Shown: positions 1-5,362, counted from the first letter of the stretch. The stretch: DNA of 7,479 nt from Candidatus Woesearchaeota archaeon (GCA_018302725.1 JAGVZJ010000022.1:1-7479); one strand, 5' to 3'. The notes: generated by a model from the sequence alone, not told the origin. Made by a program: numbers and translations.

Positions 1-322
1 ATGTTAAACTCCACTTTCCTGCTAAAATACCTATCCAACTTATGTAAGGGTGGTCTTTTAGAAAATTGATAATCTCTTTTTCTTTGTTTTCTTTTAAATT
101 TATTAATTGTACAAAAATAGTATAGTGTTTTATGTTTAATTTTTCCTCATTAAACTCTGTATTAAATTCTTTTATTAATTTACTTTCTATTAATCTTCTG
201 ATTTTATAGTCTACATTTTCTCTTTTTAATCTGATTTTTTTACTGATAGTGCTTAATTGCTCTCTTGAATTGTTTAATAAAATTTCAATAATTTTTTTAT
301 CATAGGCATCTAATTTTATCAT
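1..322 (-). CDS. Lrp/AsnC-family transcriptional regulator (partial, C-terminus outside window)
   Basis: The minus strand reads open from an ATG at 322 to the left edge, giving 107 codons with no stop. Residues 4-20 (LDAYDKKI...NNSR) match the start of the AsnC-type helix-turn-helix, where an LDxxDxkIl...L..NsR pattern is typical. Residues 21-52 give the remaining helices, including a recognition helix around RENVDYKIRRLIESKLI. From about residue 67 the HYTIFVQLINL strand, a KEKEIINFLKDHP helix and the YISWIGILAGKWSL segment fit the first half of the RAM (ligand/oligomer) domain. Family members are about 140-170 residues and bind DNA as dimers or octamers, often repressing their own and neighbouring genes. 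No ribosome site precedes the ATG, and a TATA-like box lies about 27 bases upstream, so translation is probably leaderless. It is divergent from the 56-residue gene, a likely target. The effector is unknown. Confidence 0.85.
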   Translation of the reverse strand, partial: MIKLDAYDKKIIEILLNNSREQLSTISKKIRLKRENVDYKIRRLIESKLIKEFNTEFNEEKLNIKHYTIFVQLINLKENKEKEIINFLKDHPYISWIGILAGKWSLT

Positions 323-345
323 ATTTTGGTATAAAGAACTAATTG

Positions 346-353
346 TATTTAAA
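346..353 (-). promoter_or_regulatory. TATA box of the Lrp-type gene
   Basis: On the minus strand the bases read TTTAAATA, close to the archaeal box A consensus, and are centred about 27 bases before the ATG at 322. That spacing puts the transcription start at or next to the start codon, which agrees with the absence of a Shine-Dalgarno sequence. The assignment is inferred from position and sequence only. Confidence 0.5.
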
Positions 354-381
354 TTATTTGTTTTTAATAAAAATTAATGTA

Positions 382-398
382 GTCTATTTTATATAGAC
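382..398. promoter_or_regulatory. Inverted repeat overlapping the TATA box: candidate Lrp operator
   Basis: Six-base arms GTCTAT and ATAGAC surround a five-base centre TTTAT. The repeat overlaps the TATA box at 388-395, so a protein bound here would block TBP. Lrp/AsnC proteins bind short AT-rich dyads of this kind and are often encoded beside their targets, and such a gene lies directly divergent. The link between this site and that regulator is inference. Confidence 0.45.
388..395 (+). promoter_or_regulatory. TATA box of the 56-residue gene
   Basis: The bases TTTATATA match the archaeal box A consensus. A start of transcription about 26 bases downstream falls near 415-420, leaving a leader of roughly 20-25 bases that includes the GGGAGG ribosome site. 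The box sits inside the inverted repeat at 382-398. Confidence 0.6.
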
Positions 399-425
399 AT
401 ATTTTGATTAAATAGTATTAATTTA

Positions 426-431
426 GGGAGG
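426..431 (+). promoter_or_regulatory. Ribosome binding site of the 56-residue gene
   Basis: GGGAGG lies eight bases before the ATG at 440. It is complementary to the CCTCC core at the 3' end of 16S rRNA. A strong site here is the main non-coding evidence that this short reading frame is translated. Confidence 0.75.
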
Positions 432-439
432 ATAATAAA

Positions 440-610
440 ATGCCACCAAGCGGATTTAGTCAAAAAGCAATAAATGGGTTATTGATGTTTGTAGGTACTT
501 GCTATGAAGATCTTTTGAAGGAGATTAAAGAAGGAAAGAAAACAGAAGGAGAGGCTATAAAGCAAGAACTGAACAACATCAATGATTATTTGAGTAAATT
601 TAAACTTTAA
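440..610 (+). CDS. Small conserved-looking protein, 56 residues, function unknown
   Basis: An ATG with a good ribosome site and an upstream TATA box opens a 56-residue frame ending in TAA. The protein starts MPPSGFSQKAINGLL and continues with a mostly helical, charged body (CYEDLLKEIKEGKKTEG, then a helix to about residue 53). There is no signal peptide, clear membrane span or Cys/His metal motif; the only Cys is at 21. I have a weak recollection that small bacterial and archaeal proteins of unknown function share the MPPSGFS-type start and a CYEDLL-like segment, but I cannot confirm this here. The gene is divergent from the Lrp-type regulator and probably controlled by it through the dyad over its promoter. 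It may be a small helical adaptor, but no function can be assigned. Confidence 0.75.
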   Translation: MPPSGFSQKAINGLLMFVGTCYEDLLKEIKEGKKTEGEAIKQELNNINDYLSKFKL

Positions 611-611
611 A

Positions 612-642
612 CTTTTTATAAAAGAGGTGATTTTTAGTTTTT
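612..642 (+). terminator. Weak hairpin and T tracts after the 56-residue gene
   Basis: CTTTT-TAT-AAAAG at 612-624 can form a weak A/T stem starting two bases after the stop codon. Runs of five T follow at 631-635 and 638-642. Archaeal RNA polymerase terminates at T-rich tracts, so this is a plausible end of the transcript. The rest of the gap up to 720 is AT-rich sequence in which I see no gene. Confidence 0.4.
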
Positions 643-720
643 CTCAGTTGGCTTTATTTTAATGAAAGTTAATTAATTTATATTAAAAGTTCATTTTTAA
701 TAAATTTTATTATAGATTAT

Positions 721-728
721 TTTATATA
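721..728 (+). promoter_or_regulatory. TATA box of the 120-residue gene
   Basis: TTTATATA lies 75 bases before the start codon of the next gene. Transcription would begin near 750, giving a leader of about 50 bases. A small dyad TTACT-ACT-AGTAA at 740-752 covers the expected start point and could be a control site, but it is too short to argue from alone. Confidence 0.5.
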
Positions 729-789
729 TACTAATTATGTTACTACTAGTAAGAAATAATCAAACCTTTTCAATAAAGAAGAGGTTGAT

Positions 790-794
790 GGAGG
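790..794 (+). promoter_or_regulatory. Ribosome binding site of the 120-residue gene
   Basis: GGAGG is placed nine bases before the ATG at 804, which supports that start. A second purine-rich stretch, GAGGTTGATG, lies just upstream at 781-790 and is the weaker candidate. Confidence 0.7.
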
Positions 795-803
795 AAAATT
801 AAA

Positions 804-1166
804 ATGAAACAAGAAATAAAAAGTTTAGGAAAAGTGGTATTATTTTGTGTTACACCTTACTTGGGATGGGGAACACTTGCTGCTTTTGAAAACTCAAAAA
901 TAGAAAGTAGAGAGTATAGAGACATTGGCAATGCTACTGTTGAGGTTCATAGACTTAGAGATGGTATATTTAGTAATGGGGAAATAAGAGTTCATGATAG
1001 ACCTTCTCGTGGTTTAGGAAAGAGTTATTTGGTAGATTCTGATGGTGATGGAAGATTGGATTATAGGAATATCCATGCTGGTGGAGTAAACTTTGCTAGT
1101 GGAAACACAAGAATTAAACCTACTGAAGCAGACCAGAGAATGTATAATCAAATAATGGGACAATAG
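804..1166 (+). CDS. Putative exported or membrane-anchored protein with a Ca-binding-type DxDxDGxxD loop
   Basis: The 120-residue protein starts with a basic stretch (MKQEIKSLGK) followed by a hydrophobic segment at about 11-28. This would serve as a signal peptide or an N-terminal membrane anchor. The remainder is soluble and polar. Residues 78-86 read DSDGDGRLD, placing Asp78, Asp80, Asp82, Gly83 and Asp86 in the DxDxDGxxD spacing of EF-hand, dockerin and thrombospondin type 3 calcium loops. There is only one such loop, so it is neither a full EF-hand pair nor a dockerin. The preceding part (REYRDIGNATVEVHRL, then GEIRVHDRP and GKSYLVD) looks like beta strands. A strong ribosome site supports the start. 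The gene appears monocistronic, with its own TATA box and a terminator hairpin over its stop codon. I do not recognise a named family; a role at the cell surface is inference. Confidence 0.8.
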   Translation: MKQEIKSLGKVVLFCVTPYLGWGTLAAFENSKIESREYRDIGNATVEVHRLRDGIFSNGEIRVHDRPSRGLGKSYLVDSDGDGRLDYRNIHAGGVNFASGNTRIKPTEADQRMYNQIMGQ

Positions 1167-1182
1167 TCCCTATTTATTTTTT
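1157..1182 (+). terminator. Hairpin plus T-rich tract spanning the stop codon
   Basis: GGGAC (1157-1161), loop AATA, GTCCC (1166-1170), followed by TATTTATTTTTT. The TAG stop codon (1164-1166) sits in the loop and the first base of the right arm. This resembles a rho-independent terminator and would end the transcript of the 120-residue gene. A second small dyad, TAGAG-AA-CTCTA at 1187-1198, lies between this and the oppositely oriented basic-protein gene. Confidence 0.6.
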
Positions 1183-1223
1183 AGAATAGAGAACTCTAAC
1201 CAGAACGCAAAGGAAATAAATAA

Positions 1224-1487
1224 TTATCTTCTCGCTCTTTTTCTAGCAACTTTTCTTGAAGACTCTCTTAATTCTATCTTAACCTGCTTTTCCATTCTTT
1301 TTGCTTCTTTTTTTCCAGCAGAAATAGCTCTTCCAGCTTCTCTTTTGACCTCTCTTTTTAAAGCATCTTTTATCTTTCCGCTTTCAGATTTACCTGTTCT
1401 AAGCAAAGCTTTGGTAATTCTTCTGCTTCTACTCGCTTGCCTTCTGAATGTCAATCTGGCAAGCCCCTTCCTGAACAAATCTCTCAT
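1224..1487 (-). CDS. Very basic 87-residue protein translated downstream of the UbiB kinase
   Basis: By my count the protein has 33 Lys/Arg among 87 residues against about nine Asp/Glu, a net charge near +24. The first 30 residues are Arg-rich (LARLTFRRQASRSRR), the middle is a predicted charged amphipathic helix (about 33-78), and the tail ends KVARKRARR. There is no membrane span. I chose the ATG at 1487, nine bases after GGGAGGTG; a TTG three bases earlier is also possible. The gene begins four bases after the kinase stop codon and its ribosome site lies inside the kinase gene, so the two are co-transcribed and probably translationally coupled. The composition suggests binding to nucleic acid or to anionic lipid headgroups near the membrane kinase. 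No family is recognised. Confidence 0.75.
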   Translation of the reverse strand: MRDLFRKGLARLTFRRQASRSRRITKALLRTGKSESGKIKDALKREVKREAGRAISAGKKEAKRMEKQVKIELRESSRKVARKRARR

Positions 1488-1491
1488 CAAT

Positions 1492-3132
1492 TTACACCTC
1501 CCTTTCTCTCGAAATTGAATTTATCAAGTAAACGAATAATAACACTGCGATTAATAAAAAGAGGGTTGAGGTGTTTAATATACTTTCGCTTTTTCCGAAA
1601 TTTATTGTAGCTGCAATTATCAAAGCAGCTATTACAATTCCTATTGCTATTCTATTCATGGCTGTATCAAGCTTGAATGTCAGTTTATTTACAACCTTTT
1701 CTTCCATATCCACTTTCATCCTATCATGACTTGATAAGAAATCTCTAGCTTCTCTTGGAAAATCTTTTAACAGTCTTTTAAAATCATAAGCTATTTTCAA
1801 CACTTCTTTCTTCTGATAGCCTATTGATTTTCTCTTTTTTATAATTTCTTTTGCATATTTTTTCCATGCTTCAACAAAGTTAAACTCGGGGTCCATATCT
1901 TTTACAAACCCTTCAAGTGTAGCTGCTGCTTTAACCAGCAAAACAAAGTCCGGAATTAGTTTTATCTTGTACTTCCTTGTCAATGCCAGCAAATCATACA
2001 GGAATTCAGAGATATGCAATTGTGACAGGGTGATATCGTAGTATTCTCTTAAATGTTCACTTAAATCTCTTTTGAACTGTTCTTTGTCTATTTTTTTATC
2101 TACAAATCCTAGGCTCATCAAAGAATCAGCTAATAAATTTCTATCTCCATAGGAGAGAGCTATAAACAGGTTTTCTGTGTTATATGTTTCTTCTTCACTT
2201 ATCCTTCCTACAATGCCTAGGTCTAAGAATGCTATTTTGTTTCCCTTTAAGATAAATATGTTTCCAGGATGCGGATCTGCGTGGAAGTAGCGCAGTTCAA
2301 ATATCTGCTTAAGGACAGAATTCATTGTCAGTTTAACTGCTAATCTTCTTGATGCAGAACTTTTTTCTACTTCATTGATTTTTTTGCCATCTATGAACTC
2401 CATTACAAGCACTCTTTTTGTAGTGTAATTATGGAATACTTTTGGGATTACTATCTGCCTATCTTTTTTGAAATTGTTATAGAACACCTCCAAGTTTTTT
2501 GCTTCTTTGGTGTAATCTAATTCATTTTTTGTGTATCTCTCAAATTCTTTTACAATCCTTAAAAGATCATATTCTTTCAGTTCTGTGTAATGTGTTTCTA
2601 ACAATTCTGCTAATTGGTAGAGAATTTTTATATCTGTTTCAAATACCTCTTCTATTTTAGGTCTCATTACCTTTACTGCTACTTTCTTTCCATCCTTTAG
2701 CCATGCTTTGTGTACCTGGCCAATAGAGGCAGAGGCAATTGGAATTTTTTCAAACTTTAGGAAAACATCTTTTAAGTTTGCATTTAATTCAGACTCTATT
2801 GTTTCTACGACTTTTTCATATGAAAAAGGAGGCACTTGATCTTGCAGTTTACTAAACTCTTTTGCATACTCTTTTGGGATCAAATCAGGTCTTAAACTTA
2901 ATAACTGCCCTAATTTTATGAATGTTCCTCCAAGATCCTCCATTATTTTTCTTAGTCTTATCTGTATAGAATCTGGGGGGGTTTCAAACTTTTTTTTGTT
3001 TAATCTTAGATTTAATGACAGGTGATTTCTGAAGCCTATCTTGTAAATTATGAAACCAAAACCCTCTTTAAAAATAGCATCAATTATCTGTCTGAACCGG
3101 TTTAATTCTCTAATAGAATCCTTAAATGGCAT
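1492..3132 (-). CDS. UbiB/AarF (ABC1/COQ8-type) atypical protein-kinase-like ATPase
   Basis: The full-length protein has 546 residues. ABC1-family marks occur in order. The KxGQ motif is K73-L-G-Q76. The Ala-rich replacement of the P-loop is ASASIGQV (133-140). The ATP-site Lys is K154 in VAVKVMRP. The ExD motif is E165-T-D167, followed by an ELDYTKEA segment (204-211). The catalytic loop is HADPHPGN (284-291), and the DFG equivalent is FLDLG with D304. Two hydrophobic segments at about 493-511 and 522-538 form the C-terminal membrane hairpin usual for UbiB. In E. coli and mitochondria the family supports ubiquinone synthesis, probably as an ATPase acting on membrane-bound lipid intermediates rather than as a protein kinase. 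No quinone gene is visible here, so the archaeal substrate (an isoprenoid lipid is one option) is unknown. It is transcribed divergently from the M2 peptidase and followed by the basic 87-residue gene. Seven C in a row (coding strand, 2975-2981) and eight A nearby lie early in the gene. Confidence 0.95.
   Translation of the reverse strand: MPFKDSIRELNRFRQIIDAIFKEGFGFIIYKIGFRNHLSLNLRLNKKKFETPPDSIQIRLRKIMEDLGGTFIKLGQLLSLRPDLIPKEYAKEFSKLQDQVPPFSYEKVVETIESELNANLKDVFLKFEKIPIASASIGQVHKAWLKDGKKVAVKVMRPKIEEVFETDIKILYQLAELLETHYTELKEYDLLRIVKEFERYTKNELDYTKEAKNLEVFYNNFKKDRQIVIPKVFHNYTTKRVLVMEFIDGKKINEVEKSSASRRLAVKLTMNSVLKQIFELRYFHADPHPGNIFILKGNKIAFLDLGIVGRISEEETYNTENLFIALSYGDRNLLADSLMSLGFVDKKIDKEQFKRDLSEHLREYYDITLSQLHISEFLYDLLALTRKYKIKLIPDFVLLVKAAATLEGFVKDMDPEFNFVEAWKKYAKEIIKKRKSIGYQKKEVLKIAYDFKRLLKDFPREARDFLSSHDRMKVDMEEKVVNKLTFKLDTAMNRIAIGIVIAALIIAATINFGKSESILNTSTLFLLIAVLLFVYLINSISREREV
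1495..1502 (-). promoter_or_regulatory. Ribosome binding site of the basic protein, inside the kinase gene
   Basis: On the minus strand the bases read GGGAGGTG, one of the best matches in the window to the archaeal 16S rRNA tail. They form the last codons before the kinase stop (1492-1494). The spacing to the ATG at 1487 is nine bases, and to the alternative TTG at 1490 six. The position implies reinitiation or coupling with the kinase. Confidence 0.75.
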
Positions 3133-3153
3133 ATAGAAATGTAGCTTTATTTT

Positions 3154-3163
3154 CTTTATATAG
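3154..3163 (-). promoter_or_regulatory. TATA box of the UbiB-type gene (probable leaderless promoter)
   Basis: On the minus strand the bases read CTATATAAAG, centred about 26 bases before the kinase ATG at 3132, with no ribosome site in between. This fits a leaderless transcript. On the plus strand the same bases contain TTTATATA, so a second promoter for the peptidase cannot be excluded. Confidence 0.5.
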
Positions 3164-3197
3164 GTTACTAAAGATTATATTTCACTTTCCAAATAAC

Positions 3198-3205
3198 TTT
3201 ATATA
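3198..3205 (+). promoter_or_regulatory. TATA box of the M2 peptidase gene (probable leaderless promoter)
   Basis: TTTATATA is centred about 25-26 bases before the ATG at 3227. No GGAGG-like sequence occurs between the two, so transcription probably starts at the first codon. The 94-base gap thus holds back-to-back promoters for the kinase and the peptidase. Confidence 0.6.
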
Positions 3206-3226
3206 TTCCTTATAATTTTAAAGAAT

Positions 3227-4822
3227 ATGGTGTCAGAAATAAAACTATTTATTGAGGATCATGTCAAAAAAATAAAGGACCTCTCTAAAAAGCAAAGAAT
3301 CGCTTACTGGAACTCTCAAACTACAGGGGAAGATAAATATTACAAAGAAACAGAAGAACTTTCTAAAAAACTACAGGAGATTTATAACAACAAACAGGAC
3401 TTTGAGAAAGTAAGGAAATGGAATGAATCTGAAATAAAAGATCCATTACTGAAAAGGCAAATTAAGATTTTGTATGACAGTTTTTTAAGTTGCCAGGGAA
3501 ATCTTAAACTTATACATGAACTAACAGAGAAAGAGAGTAAGATAGACCAAAAATTCAATAAGTTCAGAGCCAAGATTGGGGGGAAAGAACTTACAGACAA
3601 CGAAATCAAAGACATATTACAAAAAGAGAAGGATTCTGTCAAATTAAAAGAAGCCTGGGAAGCAAGCAAAAAACAAGGGGAACTTGTGGAGAAAGAACTA
3701 TTAGAGATTATTAGACTAAGAAATAAACTTGCTAAAGGACTTGGGTTTGTCAATTACTATCAAATGGCTTTGGAGATTCAAGAGCAGAGTAAGGATGGCA
3801 TAATTGGTTTGTTTAATGAGCTGGACAAGCTGACAGGAAAACCTTTTGCTAGGGTTAAAAATGAGATGGATAAGTTCCTTGCTAAGCGTTATGGTATTTC
3901 TGAAGAAGATCTTAGACCATGGCATTACCAAGAGTTATTCTTTCAACAAGGGCCTGAGATTTATGATGTGGATATGGGCAGATACTTTGATAAAGATGTG
4001 ATAGAATCTGCCAGAACTTTTTATCAAGGTATCGGGCTTCTTGTTGATGATGTTTTGGAGCGCTCTGATCTTTATGAAAAAAAAGGAAAGTGCCAGCATG
4101 CTTTTTGTATAGACCTGGATAAAGAGGGAGATGTAAGGATATTACAAAATGTTAAGAATAATGAGTACTGGATGGGAACTACCTTGCATGAATTAGGACA
4201 TGCTTCTTATTGTAAAAATATCAATAGAAAACTTCCTTACTTGCTTATAGATGAAGCGCATACTTTCACTACAGAGGCTGTAGCTATGCTGTTTGGAAGA
4301 CTAACAAATACGGTTAGCTTTATCAAGAAGTATGGCAAAGCTGATAAAAAACTAGATCAGATATCAGGTATACTGGTAAAAAAAACACAATTGAGCCAAC
4401 TAGTCTTCTCAAGATGGGTTCAAGTTATGGTCAACTTTGAGAGGAGATTATATGAGAATCCTGAACAGGACTTAAATAAGCTGTGGTGGAATCTTACAAA
4501 GAAGTATCAACTGATTAACTTTTCAAGAGATAAACCTGACTGGGCCGCGAAGATTCATTTAGTTACTGCTCCTGTATACTACCACAACTATATGCTCGGG
4601 GAATTATTAGCATCCCAACTACACCATTTCATTGTTAAAAATATTTTGAAACAAGATTCTCTGAATGATTTTGATTATTCTGGAAATAAGAAAATTGGAG
4701 AATTCTTGAAGAAAAATGTATTTTCTCCCGGTGCTGTTAAAAAATGGGATGAATTTATAGAAGATGCTGTTGGAGAGAATCTTACTCCTAAGTATTTTGC
4801 AGAGCAGTTTGTTGGGAACTAA
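3227..4822 (+). CDS. M2-family (angiotensin-converting-enzyme-like) zinc metallopeptidase, cytoplasmic
   Basis: The protein has 531 residues and no signal peptide. The zinc site is HELGH at 321-325 (His321, Glu322 catalytic, His325), with Glu350 as the expected third ligand 25 residues on, in the IDEAHTFTTEAVAMLFGRL region. Marks of the M2 family include RPWHYQELFFQ (230-240), resembling the RPWHY..PFFQ segment of bacterial ACE homologues, and GEDKYY near the N-terminus. The ACE substrate-site pattern also appears at 442-455: Lys442 and His444 correspond to testis ACE Lys511 and His513, and Tyr452 and Tyr455 to Tyr520 and Tyr523. M2 enzymes remove C-terminal dipeptides from short peptides, so a role in final peptide breakdown is likely. 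The position of ACE Arg522, a chloride ligand, is Asn454 here. Residues 1-170 are helical and highly charged. An M3 oligopeptidase assignment is the main alternative, because the 25-residue zinc spacing also fits M3. Confidence 0.85.
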   Translation: MVSEIKLFIEDHVKKIKDLSKKQRIAYWNSQTTGEDKYYKETEELSKKLQEIYNNKQDFEKVRKWNESEIKDPLLKRQIKILYDSFLSCQGNLKLIHELTEKESKIDQKFNKFRAKIGGKELTDNEIKDILQKEKDSVKLKEAWEASKKQGELVEKELLEIIRLRNKLAKGLGFVNYYQMALEIQEQSKDGIIGLFNELDKLTGKPFARVKNEMDKFLAKRYGISEEDLRPWHYQELFFQQGPEIYDVDMGRYFDKDVIESARTFYQGIGLLVDDVLERSDLYEKKGKCQHAFCIDLDKEGDVRILQNVKNNEYWMGTTLHELGHASYCKNINRKLPYLLIDEAHTFTTEAVAMLFGRLTNTVSFIKKYGKADKKLDQISGILVKKTQLSQLVFSRWVQVMVNFERRLYENPEQDLNKLWWNLTKKYQLINFSRDKPDWAAKIHLVTAPVYYHNYMLGELLASQLHHFIVKNILKQDSLNDFDYSGNKKIGEFLKKNVFSPGAVKKWDEFIEDAVGENLTPKYFAEQFVGN

Positions 4823-4827
4823 ACCTT

Positions 4828-4835
4828 TTTATATT
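4828..4835 (+). promoter_or_regulatory. TATA box of the Nudix gene, overlapping a T tract after the peptidase gene
   Basis: TTTATATT begins six bases after the peptidase stop codon and is centred about 23-24 bases before the ATG at 4855, with no ribosome site. The same T-rich stretch (4826-4838) could end the upstream transcript. The Nudix gene is therefore probably transcribed separately and leaderless, though read-through is possible. Confidence 0.5.
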
Positions 4836-4854
4836 TTCTTCTGCTATCAGACTT

Positions 4855-5349
4855 ATGTTTGATCCTAAAAAAGCCCATTATATTGTAGCAACCTGTATAG
4901 TTGTAAAAGATGGAAAATTCTTAATTGCCAAAAGATCTGAAGAAGAAGAAAGATGGTCTGGGAGATGGACTGTTCCAGGAGGCAAATTAGAAAAAGATGA
5001 ATATATGAAGAGACCTCATGACACTAAAGAGGGGCAGTGGTATAATGTTTTTGAAGACTTAGTGAGGAGGGAAGTTAAGGAAGAGGTTGGGCTGGATATT
5101 AAAAATATTAAGTATTTAACAAGCTTAGCTTTTAAGAGAGAAGATGGAGTTCCTACTATTATTGTAAGCTTATACGCAGATAATGATGAGGGTGCTATCA
5201 CCCTTTCTGATGAATTAACTGATTATAGGTGGATAACTATTGAAGAAGCTGAAAATTATGATTTGATTGATGGAATATACGAAGAGTTGGAGATGCTGGA
5301 TAGAGTTCTTAAAGGGGAAGAAATCAGAGAGTGGAAAAAACTAGACTAG
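4855..5349 (+). CDS. Nudix hydrolase with an insertion inside the Nudix box
   Basis: This 164-residue protein has the Nudix fold order: a first strand with IVATCIVVKDGKFLIAKRS (10-28), then WTVPGGKLE (38-46), then RREVKEEVGL (71-80). In the canonical Nudix box, GX5EX7REUXEEXGU, 14 residues separate the Gly from the Arg. Here Gly43 to Arg72 spans 29, so about 15 residues (around 47-63, with KRPHDTKEGQWYNVF) are inserted. The metal-binding Glu73, Glu76 and Glu77 are kept; which residue replaces the first Glu of the box is unclear. The substrate is a nucleoside diphosphate linked to another group; similar sequences are annotated only generically, so none is named. The C-terminal helix (EELEMLDRVLKG) is usual. 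The gene probably has its own leaderless promoter and its last nine bases overlap the convergent aminopeptidase gene. Confidence 0.9.
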   Translation: MFDPKKAHYIVATCIVVKDGKFLIAKRSEEEERWSGRWTVPGGKLEKDEYMKRPHDTKEGQWYNVFEDLVRREVKEEVGLDIKNIKYLTSLAFKREDGVPTIIVSLYADNDEGAITLSDELTDYRWITIEEAENYDLIDGIYEELEMLDRVLKGEEIREWKKLD

Positions 5350-5362
5350 TTTTCCTTTTTTT
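5335..5362. terminator. Probable bidirectional terminator in a convergent gene overlap
   Basis: AAAACTAG (5337-5344) and CTAGTTTT (5346-5353) form an 8-base-pair dyad around a single central A. Seven T (5356-5362) follow on the plus strand, and six A at 5335-5340 give six T on the minus strand. The stop codons of the Nudix gene (5347-5349) and the aminopeptidase gene (5341-5343) both lie inside it. T tracts in both directions fit archaeal termination of both transcripts. Confidence 0.55.

Noticed and set aside
624..650. Near-perfect ribosome-site sequence GAGGTGAT at 624-631 after the 56-residue gene
   Set aside because: No ATG, GTG or TTG follows at a usable distance; the first TTG (648) is too far and its frame closes after four codons. 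It may be chance or a remnant of a lost gene.
740..752. Dyad TTACT-ACT-AGTAA near the expected transcription start of the 120-residue gene
   Set aside because: Five-base arms in AT-rich DNA are common by chance and there is no second copy in the window to support a specific operator.
1488..1490. TTG start for the basic 87-residue protein
   Set aside because: The adjacent in-frame ATG at 1487 has a good nine-base spacing to GGGAGGTG and is the stronger start, though TTG cannot be excluded.
3382..3753. Open frame of 123 codons on the minus strand inside the M2 peptidase gene
   Set aside because: It is antisense to a full-length gene with intact catalytic motifs, has a Ser/Leu/Phe-rich composition typical of the reverse of Lys/Glu-rich coding sequence, and lacks a ribosome site.
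3716..3931. Open frame of 71 codons on the minus strand inside the M2 peptidase gene
   Set aside because: Antisense shadow with no family motif and no start signals.
5016..5201. Open frame of 61 codons on the minus strand inside the Nudix gene
   Set aside because: Antisense to the Nudix box region; Ser/Leu-rich shadow composition and no promoter or ribosome site.
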